Source: Saposhnikovia divaricata (Eukaryota; Streptophyta; Magnoliopsida; Apiales; Apiaceae). From it: 64,000 nucleotides of DNA. The number at the start of each line of letters is the position of its first letter. Within the stretch, counting starts at the first letter, position 1. The notes beneath the pieces are model-generated. The model saw only the letters and a list, made by a program, of their open reading frames with translations. It was not told where the DNA came from and did no database searches. This document shows positions 12,001-24,489 of the stretch, in pieces. The translations under genes and the position numbers were made by a program. Location of the stretch: the NCBI GenBank assembly GCA_036435485.1, contig CM071598.1, positions 183,282,148 to 183,346,147 on the forward strand. The letters are read 5' to 3'.

Positions 12001-13670
12001 TTGTTCTGTGCTAGCAGTCATATGATTAAAGCATTTCCAAATTTTCCAATAAATATGAATTTAAAAAACATTAATATACAATCTGTTTAATCACAAAAAA
12101 ATAATACTTATTAAATTCAAAGATGGAAAAATAATACAAACCAACAATTGTGCTTATTATTATGTCCAAAATTTAAACAAGGAAAATGCTTATTTGGTCA
12201 AGGGAATCCTTAAAGTTGTGGAGGCAACTAGTCATGTTTGCACCTAGTTGTAGCGACAACTAGTCATGCTTCCACTTAGTTGTGGTGGCAACTAGTTTAG
12301 TTTGCACTTAGTTATGATTGCATTTAGGATTAGGCTTGTTCTTTATACTCAAATATATTTCATGAAGACTTATTAAAGAACTACTCTATCAGGTTGTCGA
12401 GCCAGCACTAGTTGCGCCACCAACTCTGCTGTCATGGCCTCTAGAGGTTTGTCTGTACTGAAGATATAATCTCCATCTAGGTTGATTCCTCAACTAGGTT
12501 GGTATTCTAACTTTTTTATCAAAGGCCTCCAAGGGTTTTACCTGGTTTGAAGACTTTCTTGGTGCACCAACTATGAGTTACCGTGGCTACTTATACGATG
12601 AAGATATGATTCTGCATTCTAATGAGTTAGCCTCATTGGGGAATAATTTATTTGTGTATTTGAAGGCCTAATTCTGGATTTCAATAAATTATTCTTATTG
12701 GGGGATCAAAGGTAATTAAGTTTGTCAATACTCTTTGGAGATCTAATCATGTATTCTAACAAGTTGTCCTTGGTGGGGGGTTACAAGATGCTCTGTGTGA
12801 CACAATTTGGTAGAACTTGCCCTATAGTCTGGTGGGTTACCCTCATCGGGGGGTAAGGATCCGTTCATGCATTTGGAGTAAGCCCCCGTCAATTGTTGAT
12901 CCTTGGGGCCATTTGAGCCAGGATTCATCGCATGGGCTTTTCTAAATGGTTGGTTCGACAGATGGGTCTAATGGGCTAATGTTGTATCAGATAGATGTTT
13001 GCTTCATGAACGGTTGGTTCGACAACCTATGGTAGTGGGCCTTTTGGACCCGTAAGCAAAGAGACCTATTTCTAATAAACTTAGGTTTCTTGCTCTCCAA
13101 GAACTACATGGGCTTGATCCCCTATAAATATAGGGGTACGTAGGCACATTGAGGAGATTGGAAGTGAAGAGCTCTTCGAGCCACCACCAAAAAACACTTT
13201 CAATCGTATCCACCAATTCATCACAACCTCCACACTCCAGTGACTTTTCTGGCTAAGAACCACCATCACAGATCTTGGATCCGGCATACAACCTCGAATT
13301 TCGTTATCTAAAATTCCTCCATTAACACATATCAATGGAGATGTAATGTGTCTTGTCGAGTTTACAATGTGATTGGGCAGCAACCAGAGGGTACCTAATG
13401 CTCGATGTGCCCTGATGGTCTTGGCTAGATGAACTTTTGGAAGATAACATTTTCATGTTCTTGGTGTTAAATATTATAAGATCCTGTTGTTAACTTCCTC
13501 TTACACATTAAGATTTTAGATGAGCATTTACTATCATAGCTTGGTTTAGAGAGAGTTTTCATGTTCGATTCCTCCCATCCTCAGTTGTTCAATTTAAATA
13601 TTTGTTGGTATGATATCTGTTATTAGTATTGGTAATTGGTATATCTTTGCTTATGTATGTTATTGGTAAA
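12001..13670. other. non-coding, possible decayed LTR material
   Basis: No gene. 13105-13160 has a CCCTATAAATATAGGGG box followed by GTACGTAGGCA, a layout like the promoter and R region of the gypsy LTR at 17.5 kb (TATATAAAGGG then GTACGTAGGCA). Some of 12890-13420 may therefore be an old LTR of a related element. Short tandem AACTAGTCATG-type motifs occur at 12220-12310. Confidence 0.35.
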
Positions 13671-13674
13671 TTGG

Positions 13675-14100
13675 TACGAAATGAATCAAACAAAACATAA
13701 CTGATATGTCTTATTCTAGCATTTTTGTAATTTTTTTCTAATGATGCAGATGAGTTGCTTGCTCCTTATGAACTTTTGACTCCTAGTGTGATTAATGTTG
13801 AAGCTGGCGAGGTATGTGTCTTCGGAAAAAGAAGTATTGACTTTTATACCACTTTATTTTATAGTTGGACTTGTATAGCAATTCATTCCCTTGCAAGTCC
13901 AACAATAAAAATAAATTGGTGAAACTGTCAACACTTCTTTTGCAATGACACATACGTGGCCAGCTTCAACATTAATCACACTTAGTAAAAGTTCATAACG
14001 AGAAAGCAACTTATCTGCAACATTAGAAAAGAAATATAAAAATGTCAGGGTGAGACATATAAGTTAGGTTTGATTTGACTTCATTTACATGTAATGAAGA
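13675..14100. repeat. inverted duplication of an exon-like segment (foldback)
   Basis: Two arms of about 210 bp (13675-13887 and 13888-14100) are reverse complements at roughly 75-80% and meet around GTTGGACTTG ... CAAGTCCAAC (13864-13902) with almost no spacer. Each arm contains a splice-like structure: TTCTAATG-TGCAG, then an open stretch beginning DELLAPYELL and ending VINVEAGE (13750-13811 in arm one), then GTATGTG. This looks like an exon with its splice sites duplicated head to head. A transcript would fold into a long hairpin. Confidence 0.75.
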
Positions 14101-15100
14101 ATATATACATACATAACAATCATCTATGCTTGTGTATCCACACACAATGAAGGCCAGCACCTACATAAAATTACTACAAAAACATGATAATGAAACTTTT
14201 ACAAACTCCTTAATGAATTTATTACTTTTTGTATTTTAATCATTTTAATAGTAGTATATGTAATTAATAAAATTTTGAAAGGGTCGTAGCTATAAAGATT
14301 TTAATGTAAAATAAAATATGACATCATTTCTTTTTCTCAATTATAAGAAAAATCCATAGATATGTTTAATAACTTTAACACATGAATAGTGTAACACATG
14401 AGTGGTACAAATTATAAATGGACAAAAGTTCAAGTAAAATGTCAAAACAATATTTGTATGTCCAAGTGCGATTAGTAATATTGTAACATACTATGCTGTA
14501 ATATATGCCAACGCTACTCCCACTCGACAAGGATAACAAACCTTTTTCTTATATTATTTTTATTGCATAGTCATTTATTTTTAATTTGTGAGCAAGAATA
14601 AACATTTCGCGACTAAGCAAATGTTTGTTAATATCCATGGTGATTATATAAATTTTTTTTACAATAATATTGTTTGGCCGCGAGCAAGCCTTAACTTCAC
14701 AATAGCATAAACCGTCCCATTATTACGGGAACTCCAGATGTCGGATTGAGGTGATTCAGATATCGTTTGAAAGCTTACGAGAATACATTTAATTTCATTA
14801 TTGTCTCCAATTTTATTGGTAGTCAACACTGCCCCATAATATTTCCAGATTTAGATTGCTCGAATTTTCTATTTTCGAATCCTACTATATTAAGGAAACT
14901 CCTTTGTTTTATTATTAAATAAGTAAGATAAATGAATGATTGAAATACTAATATGTATATATAATTTTACACCTTAACCTTCTAAGATTTTATTAGACAT
15001 GTACAAAAATAATTAGTATGCTATATATTACCAAAGAACGTTGAAAAATTAAGGAAAAGTTGTTAGTTTGATATCCTACCAGAGTTAGAAGGAACAAAAA
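14101..15100. other. AT-rich spacer, no feature seen
   Basis: No coding or structural signal was recognised on either strand. Confidence 0.4.
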
Positions 15101-15109
15101 AGAAAAAAA

Positions 15110-15335
15110 AGGAAAAAGAGTAGAATAGCAGTACGAAGGAGTCGAACCAAAAAAAACAAAAAAGAGGAATAGAATAGCAATACAAAGGAGTCGAACCCTG
15201 ACTGTTGGCTACAAAACTCAACACTAAACCATCCAAGCTACAACAACAATACATGTAGAATGCATAATACACAAGTCATATCACGAATTCGGGGGGGCAT
15301 GGACCCCTCTGGACCCCCTGGATCCGCCTCTGGTT
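15110..15335 (-). mobile_element. tRNA-like SINE or transposon terminal fragment
   Basis: The minus strand reads AGCTTGGATGGTTTAGTG (A-box-like, near 15235) and then GGGTTCGACTCC (B-box-like, near 15190), spaced as in a tRNA promoter. It is preceded by a CAGAGGCGGATCCAGGGGG and GGTCCATGCCCCCCCG block (15285-15335). That GC-rich block is common in dispersed plant repeats. A second TCGAACC motif at 15142 suggests partial duplication. No intact tRNA cloverleaf is present. Confidence 0.45.
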
Positions 15336-16116
15336 CTATATCATATATATATTTAGTAGAAAACAAAAGGATATAGGTACGTGTGACTTTAGTGGAAAGC
15401 GATTGCGGACAACAAGGAAGGATTGATGAGAAGAAATCATTGGAGAAGAACAAATTATTGAGGTTTTATCTTCTCTTACTTTTCTTTATTGTAACCATAC
15501 TGTTATGTGTTCATTCTTGGATAGTATTCTTTGTTGTGATGTTGAACTAAGTCTTCTTTTAGGCCTTTAATGGATACTTGAGGTATTATATAAGATTGTT
15601 CTCCAATTATCTTTGTTGGTGTTCATATTAATTGGTTATATTGATTTGTTTCTAATGCATTTTCAAAGAATGATCAATATTTAAATTGACTTGGCAATTT
15701 AGGTGGACTTGAAAAAGAAAATCTGGATTAAGGCCTAATTAATATAACTTAGGATTAATAAGTTGTTAATTTATATTTAGGATAGGAATATACTGAAACA
15801 CCCTAGGTAGTCAAATTAACGTTGAGGTTAACTATGTACTAATACTTAAATTCTTCAGAGGAATACGAGAATTAGTTGATGAATTAGAATCACGTGAAAT
15901 TCGGAATGAGTTTTAGTTTGACATAGGGGTAATTTTATTTAATGTATTTTAGTATTTGAGTGTAGGAATAAAAAAATTATTTTTTAAAACTGGAATACTT
16001 CGAGTTATTAACATATTTTTGGATTGATTTCGAAGTCTTGGTTGTGTTCAACATGTCGGTTTTAGGCATCTAAGTAGTCATTAAACTGTTTTGAAGAATG
16101 CCTTTAATTCTATCAT

Positions 16117-16207
<91 letters not shown>

Positions 16208-17460
16208 TCTTTAACTTCCTAGAAAAATCAGGAGTAGCATCAAGCAATTGGTAAAAAGTGATCGAATCAGTAAGATTGACCTATCACTAAAATGTATTTT
16301 TCTAATACCTAGCATAAAAGTCAAAAATAGATACTTAAAAAATAAAGAATAGATATATGAGATATGTAAGGAAGAATGTCACCTTGGCAACCCTTTCTTG
16401 GAGCATTTTCTTCATTATTTACTGCAAGTATTCCATAAATCCATAAATACATGAATAAAAAATCGATAGACTGAGCTTAGCAAAAATTAAAATGATAACA
16501 ACATATATCTACCTATTATTCAATATTATTTTCTGTTCAGACTAAGTAATCTTTTAAAAATGCGAAAGACTTAAGATTACATAGCAGCTTTAGCGGTGCG
16601 AATTATCATTCCGTGGAACCTACTGTCACTCATTACCCATCAATCATTATAGACACATATAAACAAACACACAACTACACACGTAAATTAACTAAATTTG
16701 TAGATCATGATCTGATTAACATCGATCCATATAGATCTTGATCGAAAGTCATCACCTATATCTTGATCAGATCGGGATCAATCCCCTTATATTTGAATTT
16801 TCTCATATAATAAAATTGGCTTCAACATTTTGATAAATGCAAAAAAAAAACACACAAAATTTATAGGTGTGAATTATCCTTCGCTTGTATGGGAATTCAT
16901 CACCCTTCAATTATCATAAATACAAATAATAAACACACAAAGCCACACATATACTAGGTGAATTAATGGATATTAGATCAATTAACTTTACCATTCAATC
17001 TCAAGGTGAAAAATGCTTAGAAAGAGAAACTGATTGTCGCAAGTCTTGAAAAAATATCAAATCTAATTCGTGTTGTAGGATAATTGCAGTAGTCAATGAC
17101 AATTTATATAATAAACGATAATATATCTAGAACCTTCTAAATTTTGGGCTCTTAAATCTATGATATAGTTTGATCCATATTTCTTTGGGCTTGGTCCTAC
17201 GGAGTGGCGAAATCAGAAAATAAGGAAGGGGGCATAACTTATATTATAAATTATTCATTTTATGACTTAACAGATTTAAACACTATTGACTATAAATTAC
17301 TTTTTACCAATTGATTCAATCTTATAAAGAGTTGATATCCTAACTTTAGAAAGTAAAAATATTATGTTTTTTGTTTATATATTTAAATTTACTAAAATTT
17401 AATAAATCACAAAAAGATGAAATAAAAAAAAATCACAAGGCAAGGAAATTTTTAAAATTT
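15336..17460. repeat. AT-rich spacer with microsatellite and a diverged duplication
   Basis: No gene. 16119-16204 is an (AT)n microsatellite of about 86 bp. 16598-16730 and 16862-16990 are related: both carry GGTG-GAATTATC, a CA-rich stretch (AAACACACA...CCACACA or ACTACACA) and TAGATCA-G/T-ATTAAC, an old tandem duplication of about 265 bp. 17190-17230 (GTGGCGAAATCAGAAAATAAG, then GGGGGC) may be a decayed transposon end. Confidence 0.5.
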
Positions 17461-17468
17461 TTGTCATT

Positions 17469-17986
17469 TGATATGGGCTAAAAGTAAGCCCTAAAAACAA
17501 ATTTAATGTGGCATTAATTAGACCCAGTATGGTCCAAGTGTGGGGCCCACCAGATGGCCAAAAAACCCTAATTAAATATTAATTTCGTAATTAATATTGA
17601 GGGATAATTAACAGCTTGGAAGTACAAGTCAAATAAGGATATTATCTCTCCAAAGAGTAGCCTCCAAGGCACATAGTCATACAAGGAAACAGACTCCTAC
17701 AAGGAAGGAGTCTAGAACCTTCCTCAAGGCTGACTTGCCCACTAAGTCACCTATCCCTACTATAATTCTCAGGCTTCTCAGCCTATATAAAGGGTCAGAC
17801 CCCTCACCCTAGAACTACGTTTTTTGGCTTGATCTTTGATATTCATCAAAGTACGTAGGCATCTTGTGAAGGCAGAGTTAGCCACGAGCACAAGAGCAGC
17901 CATTAAAGCACGAAGCTCACACACCCTAGCATTAAATACACAAACCCTAGCCGCAATACTCGTAACCTAGTTTTTACTCCACAATA
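17469..17986 (+). repeat. gypsy 5' LTR
   Basis: 518 bp starting TGATATGGGC. A TATATAAAGGG promoter box lies near 17783-17794. It ends ACAATA where the right LTR has ACAACA, so the terminal CA has mutated here. Confidence 0.93.
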
Positions 17987-18006
17987 TTTGGCGCCGTCTG
18001 TGGGAA
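17987..18006 (+). promoter_or_regulatory. gypsy primer-binding site
   Basis: TTTGGCGCCGTCTGTGGG directly after the LTR, the form seen in Tat/Retand-type gypsy elements. A tRNA 3' end would prime minus-strand synthesis here. Confidence 0.85.
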
Positions 18007-18019
18007 GACAACATCAACC

Positions 18020-19493
18020 ATGGTTCAAACACGAAGAACAACACCAGTTGTAACTGAGGCCGTGCCACTCAGCTCTGCTCCACCCCTGACCCAACAGGCT
18101 CCCACAGCATCAGGGGCGATCATCCAACAGGCTCCCCCAGCATCAGGGGTAATCACCCAGTCTCAAGTTTCTCAACAATCAGGGGCGATTCCCCACGTCG
18201 AGAGTACGCTGCCTCAGATCGACCAAGCAGGACGAGGAACCAACCCTAGCTCTTCAGATGGTGGTCTCTCCTCTTTTTAATCCTGGCAACCCACCACCAG
18301 GGGTACAGATCCACACCACGGATCTCCCCTTGAATACTAACCCGAGGTATGGTCTGCCTAACCACCCTCTAGCTGCTCGGGGAGCAGGGCCAAGCGGACA
18401 TGCCATGCAAATACAGGATCCATTCTATATTAGAGGATTGGGTCCTTATCAGGACGACTACTCTGGCCCCTATTCTGATGATTCATCATCTGAGGATGAT
18501 GATCGTGATGAACATCCAAGGAGGCGACGTGTTAGCAGAGAACCTCGAGCGAGGACCCAAGGAATCCATGATGGACCTCCACAAACGGCTGAGGAGAGGA
18601 TTAAGGCTCATGAGGCTGAGATCCAAAGGCTAAAGGATGACATAGCAAAGGAACAGGCAAGACAGAGTCTAATTCGACCCCCTCCAATCTCAGGAAGGAT
18701 TCCCGTTATAGATTTGGAGAGGTCCTCAAGAAGACAGAAGAGGGCTGATGTCCCAACAAGAGAAGCGATGAGGGTGGAAACCCCCAGGAGTAACCCCAAG
18801 GATCTCATGCCACTTGGAGATCCTGATGATCCCACACCCCCGTTTACTGAGGAGGTGATGAATGCTCATATTTCTAGGAAGTTTAAGATGCCGACAATTA
18901 AGGCTTATGATGGAACGGGTGATCCTGCAAATCACGTCAGCACGTTCTCAAACGCACTGCTACTGCAGCCTGCAAGTGATGCCCTAAAGTGCAGAGCGTT
19001 CCCCCAAACCCTGTCGGGCATGGCTCAGAGATGGTATAACCGATTGCCTGCGAACTCTATTGGCTCTTTTAAGGAGTTGAGTGCCACTTTCGTTAGCCAA
19101 TTCATTAGCGGAAGGGTGCATGAGAAGAGCTCTGCATCTCTTATGTATGTGGTGCAAGGAAAGAATGAAAATCTGAGGGATTACCTCAAACGATTCACTA
19201 AGGAAACCCTGAATATCACTGATTTGGAAAATAAGGTGGCAATGGTAGCCCTGGAACACGGAACCACTGACCTCTTCTTCAAGAGATCATTGGCGAAGCA
19301 TCCCCCTGAGAACATGGCTGAGCTTCAACGAAGGGCTGATAAGTATATTAAAGCTGAGGATAGCTTGAAGAAAGAAACCACCGTAGGTGGAGGAGGAGGT
19401 AACAATGACTACAAGAAGCGAAAGCAAGACGAGGACTTTGATGATAAAGAGTATGATGCTAGGTACAAGTATCCCCGAACTAGCGAGGACTGA
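18020..19493 (+). pseudogene. gypsy gag (retrotransposon capsid), frameshifted
   Basis: Starts at ATG 18020 in a good context (ACCATGG) and runs 86 codons to a stop at 18278. The protein continues in another frame from about 18270 to TGA 19491, so one small indel lies near 18265-18280 in the CT/T-rich stretch. The N-terminus is Pro/Gln-rich and disordered. A basic and acidic linker follows (DDSSSEDDDRDEHPRRRRV). The Retrotrans_gag core has FKMPTIKAYDGTGDPANHV, then CRAFPQTLSGMAQRWYNRLP, then SIGSFKELSATFVSQF. These are the conserved gag motifs of Tat-lineage elements. The frame returns to that of the start near 19490, where gag joins the protease part. Confidence 0.85.
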
Positions 19494-19543
19494 CTCTGCC
19501 CCCTAAGAAGAACCAAGGGTCAAGGTTCACTGAGTATGCAAGG

Positions 19544-20737
19544 TTGAATACTCCTAGGAGTCGAATCTTGTTGGACATTGAGAATGATAAGGATTTCAGA
19601 TGGCCGAAGCCACTCAGGGGTGATCCCGCAAAGAGAAACCAGAATCAGTATTGTAGATTCCATAAAGACGTGGGGCATGACACTGACGATTGCAAGCAAC
19701 TCAAAGATGAGATCGAGTTTTTGATCCATAGAGGGAAACTGAGGCACTTCACTAAGGGTGAAGACCGTGGTAATCAGAGAAGAGACTATAATAGAAGGGA
19801 TGACGATCAAGATCGCAACCCACAGCCTCGAGGGCCAGTAATCAACATGATCTCAGGAGGCCCGACTGCGGTCGGGACAACTAGGAACTCTCGAAAGGCT
19901 TATGCCCGAGAAGTGTTGCACATCGTGGGAGAGGCCCCGAAGCGTGCAAAAACTGAGGTAGCGGTTAGCTTTGATGACTCAGACTTGGAAGGGGTGAAGT
20001 TCACCCATGACGACCCGCTGGTCATAACTCCTTTGATTGGAAACTCGGAGGTGAAGCGAGTCTTGATAGACAATGGAGCTTCCGTTGACATTCTATTTCA
20101 TGACGAGTTTGTGAAGATGGGATACACTGATTCTCAGTTTACCCCCAATAACATGCCTATATATGGATTTAATGGAGTAGAATCCAAAGTTGAAGGGACT
20201 ATTCAGCTGCCTGTAACTATTGGGCAAGAGCCCAAGGAGGAGGCCACTCAGATGTTGAACTTCCTGGTAATCAAGGCGGCTTCAACGTACAACGCTATCC
20301 TTGGAAGGACTGGACTTCATGCATTCAAGGCTGTTGCCTCAACCTATCATGTGAAGATCAAGTTCCCTACCAGGAATGGTGTTGGAGAACATAAAGGTGA
20401 TCAAAAAATGGCACGAAGCTGTTATGTAGCCTCGTTAAGGCCTGATGGAGTCGGGGGGCAGGTCCTTCCGATTGAAGACATGGATGCCCACAGTGGTAAG
20501 GAACAAAAAAAAAGGTCAGCAGAGGACATCACACAGAAGCCTCGGACAGCCATTGAGGCTAAGGCGTTAACTGACTTTGTGGTTGAGTGTACCATTGGCA
20601 ACCAAGAAGTCGGGGGGCAGGAGGTAGTACCCCAAGCAGGAAGTGAACTTCAGAATAAGAATGAGGAGACCAGAAGGAGTGGTGGGTGCTCTATTTTGAT
20701 GGAGCATCAAAAACAAAATCAAGTGGTGCAGACCTAG
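19544..20737 (+). pseudogene. gypsy gag C-terminus and aspartic protease, fused to an RNase H linker remnant
   Basis: Begins with the gag tail, including a Cys/His cluster CRFHKDVGHDTDDCKQLK that acts as a nucleic-acid knuckle in this lineage. The retropepsin follows, with the active site in VLIDNGASVDILF (DNGAS instead of the more usual DSGAS) and the downstream NAILGRTGL flap motif. The frame is upstream-open to about 19490, so the Met at 19544 is not the real start. After about residue 310 the reading jumps to AIEAKALTDFVVECT and DFVVE-type text normally found between RT and RNase H. This shows the deletion that removed reverse transcriptase. It ends at TAG 20735. Confidence 0.85.
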
Positions 20738-21300
20738 TCTTGCAAAGGCTCGATTGGGTTTAATTTATCCTAGTAGGACTTAGCTTCATATTTATATAAT
20801 AGAAGTAGAAATAAGGTTCATTAAAACCATTACAGAGCATGTTGCTCCGAGTAGGACAGTAGTACTCTATGTAAGGGTTGAACCCATTTCAAGTTATTAA
20901 TGCAAGTTTGTTTTCCATTCATTGATTGTGCATGTGCCAAGCACCTGATGTGTGAGTCAAAGATGACTAAGTACCGAAAATAAAAGAATACACAAATGGA
21001 AACAAACAAATGCATACCCCGAAGGGTAGAGTTAGGTTACAGAAGATAAGTTTAAGTCCTTGAAGGACCCTGGATACAGACAAACGTTGAAGTCCTAATG
21101 GAACACCCGCTGGAGAAACATATTGCATAGCTCGAAAGCCAATGGAAGGCTCATAAAGTGGGCAATCAAACTAGGAAAAATTGATGTTAAGTACAAGTAT
21201 AGGACGACCATCAAAGCCCAGGCTCTAGCTGACTTCGTGGTTGAATATACCATTGACAACCAAGAAGTCGGGGGGCAGGAGGTAATAGACCAGGAAGGTC
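20556..21300 (+). repeat. partial internal duplication of the RNase H linker
   Basis: The segment encoding KALTDFVVECTIGNQEVGGQ (about 20556-20630) recurs at 21208-21285 as QALADFVVEYTIDNQEVGGQ, and each copy is followed by GGAGGTA. About 380 bp of non-coding DNA lies between them. A tandem duplication, or template switching during replication, with later decay would explain this. Confidence 0.7.
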
Positions 21301-21715
21301 AGCAAGGTGAGAAACCCCTGGAAGAAAAGAAGGAGTATTGGATTCTCTATTTTGATGGGGCATCAAAAACAAAAAGCTCTATTTTCATGGAGCATCAAAA
21401 ACAAAAACCAGTGGTGCAGGTTAAGTTCTGGAAAGCCCCGATGGGTTCACACTCGAGTATGCCTTGAAGTTGGACTTCCAAACAACCTACAACGAGGCGG
21501 AGTATGATGCTCTGATATCCAACCTTGGACTGACAAGAGCCCTGAGGGTCAAGAACTTGAAAGTCTGTGGAGACTCAAAGCTGGTAGTCTCACAAGTCAA
21601 TGGAGAGTTTGAGGTTAGAGAAAAGAATATGTTCAAATATTCAAGGATACTTCCAGGTCCTGAAGACCCGACCATCAATTCGAAATTGGTAGCACCAGTT
21701 GATGTAAGCTGAAGG
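21123..21715 (+). pseudogene. gypsy RNase H remnant
   Basis: Frame one (21123-21467) carries the linker, then the first RNase H strand WILYFDGASK with the catalytic Asp. Frame two (21464-21712) continues with LDFQTTYNEAEYDALISNLG (catalytic Glu) and KVCGDSKLVVSQVNGEFEV (second Asp). A small duplication of the FDGASK-coding stretch and a frameshift near 21350-21430 break it. The last catalytic Asp and the whole integrase are missing. The arrangement matches the RNase H of Tat-lineage elements. Confidence 0.8.
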
Positions 21716-22429
21716 ATAGACCCTAAAGCTCATCTTGAGACTGGTTGGCCCCTTGATAATGCCTTGAAGGTACAAAAACTGTTAATGAAAGTGTTGAGAT
21801 AAGAGGTCCTTTACAATTCCACACTTGAGGTCTTGAACTTCAAATCTCAAAATTCAAGCCTTGATAGCCAACAAGGTTATCTGCCTCCAAACGAACCTGA
21901 CAAGAGGCATCAGGCTACTTAAAACCTAGTCAAGGTTCTACAAGTATAAGAAGAAGGTTGGAAACCTAAAAGTAAGATAGAGGATTGGCAACCAGCCAAG
22001 GCACACTAGACTTAAAGATGAGTGCTTAGTGGCAAGTGAACTTCTTGAGCGATCAACCGAGAAGCAAGACCTCCACTATATGAAGCAAGGGGGGCAAGAA
22101 CTTAGGGACTCCAACACCGAACGAGTTCTCCTTTTTAAATCAAGAACAACAAGTAGTAAAAACTATGAAAGCCACGGTGCCAAACAAGGTTTCCAAGAAC
22201 TCTAGCTTGACTCCAATGCAAAGAATTTGGGCTCAAAAACAAGGAACTCGGGAACTTAAGAAATTTCATTCGATCTAATCGAGGCCACAAGCCCGAGGCA
22301 CCCCAAGGAAGCCTCAAGACCGAGTAGCCCTAACCGAAGTCCCTCGCGAAGGGCAACAGCCGAGCTCGCCTGACCGAGCACCTCCCGAAAGGCCATGGGC
22401 CGAAGTCACACAGTCGAAGATACCTGAAA

Positions 22430-23950
22430 GCCATTAAGAGGCCCTTATTTCGACCAAAATCCTGGTCGAGGCGACCAAGAATCCTAGTCGAAAAATCATT
22501 CGACCAAGCGAAAAATTGGTCCTTATTTCGAACAAGATCCTGGTCGAAACGACCAGGAATCCTGATCGAAAATCCTTTCGACCAAGAGGCTGGGAAGGCC
22601 TTTATTTCGATCAGAACCCTGACCTAAGGGTCAGCATTCCTGATCGTAAATCCTGACATAAGGGTCAGCATCCTGATCAAAAATTCTGACCTAAGGGTCA
22701 GCATTCCTGATCGAAAATCCTGACCTAAGGGTCAGCATCCTGATCAAAAATCCTGACCTAAGGGTCAGCATTCCTGATCGAAAGTCCGTCCGACCAAGCC
22801 AAAAGTTGGCCCTTACTTCGACCAAGATCCTGGTCGAAACGACCAGGAATCCTGATCGAAAATCCTTTCGACCAAGAGGCTGGGAAGACCCTTATTTCGA
22901 TCAGAACCCTGACCTAAGGGTCAGCATTCCTGATCGAAAATCCTGACCTAGGGGTCAGCATCCTGATCGAAAATCCTGACCTAGGGGTCAGGATTCATGA
23001 TCGAAAATCCTTTCGACCAAGAAGCTAGGAAGGCCCTTATTTCGATTAGAATCCTGACCTAAGGGTCAGCATTCCTGATCAAAAATCCTGACCTAAGGGT
23101 CAGCACCCCTGATCGAAAATCCTGTCCTAGGGGTCAGCATTCCTGATCGAAAATCCTGACTTAGGGGTCAGCATCCTGATCGAAAATCCTGACCTAGGGG
23201 TCAGGATTCATGATCGAAAATCCTTTCGACCAAGAAGCTAGGAAGGCCCTTATTTCGATTAGAATCCTGACCTAAGGGTCAGCATTCCTGATCAAAAATC
23301 CTGACCTAAGGGTCAGCACCCCTGATCGAAAATCCTGTCCTAGGGGTCAGCATTCCTGATCAAAAATCCTGACCTAAGGGTAACCACCCCTGATCGAAAA
23401 TCCTATCCTAAGGGTCAGCATTCCTGATCGAAAATCCATTCGACCAAGCCAAAAGTTGGCCCTTATTTCGACCAAGATCCTGGTCGAAACGACCAGGAAT
23501 CCTGATCGAAAATCTGTTCGACCAAGAAGCTAGGAAGGCCCTTATTTCGATCAGAATCCTGACCTAAGGGTCAGCATTCCTGATCGAAAATCCTGACCTA
23601 GGGGTCAGCATTCCTGATCGAAAATCCTTACCAAGGGGTCAGCATCCTGATCGAAAATCCTGACCTAGGGGTCAGCATTCCTGATCGAAAATCCTGACCT
23701 AGGGGTCAGCATCCTGATCGAAAATCCTCACCCAGGGGTCAGCATTCCTGATCGAAAATCCTCACCTAGGGGTCAGCATCCTGATCGAAAATCCTGACCT
23801 AGGGGTCAGCATCCTGATCGAAAATCCTGACCTAGGGGTCAGCATTCCTGATCGAAAATCCTGACCCAGGGGTCAGCATCCTGATAGAAAATCCGGATCT
23901 AAGGATCAGCATTCCTGATCGAAATCCAGATCTAAAATACCACGAATCCT
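22430..23950 (+). repeat. 33/34-bp tandem array with internal palindromes (gypsy non-coding region)
   Basis: About 1.5 kb of imperfect tandem repeats. The commonest unit is CCTGACCTAGGGGTCAGCAT plus (T)CCTGATCGAAAAT, 33 or 34 bp. Each unit contains CTGACC...GGTCAG, a perfect inverted repeat. A longer unit with TTATTTCGACCAAGATCCTG and GTCGAAACGACCAGGAATC appears about every 350-650 bp, a higher-order pattern. It is non-coding. Tandem arrays in the 3' untranslated part are known for Tat/Ogre-like elements and can seed satellite DNA. Confidence 0.85.
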
Positions 23951-24489
23951 GGTACAAAAAAAAAGGGTTATGTAATGAAAATTTTTATGTGCCTAGAGTC
24001 ATGAATGACCTCAATTCGGGACGAATTTCAAAGATTTGGGAGCCAACGAGGCCGAAAATGCGATCTTAAATTACGAAAATATTATGGCTGAGGCCCCTCT
24101 AAAATTACAAAAATTATTATTATTATTATTAAAAATAATAATAATAAAATCCGGGTCGGATTTTATTCGAGTGAAATTTTATCCAAGCGGAACACCTCCG
24201 ATTCGGGGATCGAAATTATCCGGGATTCGGACAAAGAAAATATTATTATTGAATAATAATATTTTAAATAAAAGAAATGAAAAGCAAAAAAGAAAGAAGA
24301 AATAAAAAAAAAATTCTTCGACCACGATCCTACTCGAAATCGAGCAGATTCTCCTCGAGAAAAGCTTCGACCAGGACACTTTTTTACCCTTATTTCGATC
24401 ACACCTGGTCGAAGTCGACCATGTTCATATTCTTTTGGCGAAATTACAGTTTAGTACCCCAGGTTTTGTTGAAATTACAAACAGCTCCT

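Noticed and set aside
15160..15245. Possible tRNA gene on the minus strand
   Set aside because: A- and B-box-like motifs are present but no acceptor stem or cloverleaf can be drawn, and the flanks look like dispersed repeat.
18608..19259. Minus-strand ORFs opposite gypsy gag
   Set aside because: They are shadows of the gag frame and show no domain of their own.
22430..23950. CRISPR-like direct repeats
   Set aside because: Units are contiguous and imperfect with no unique spacers, in a plant retrotransposon. It is an ordinary tandem array.
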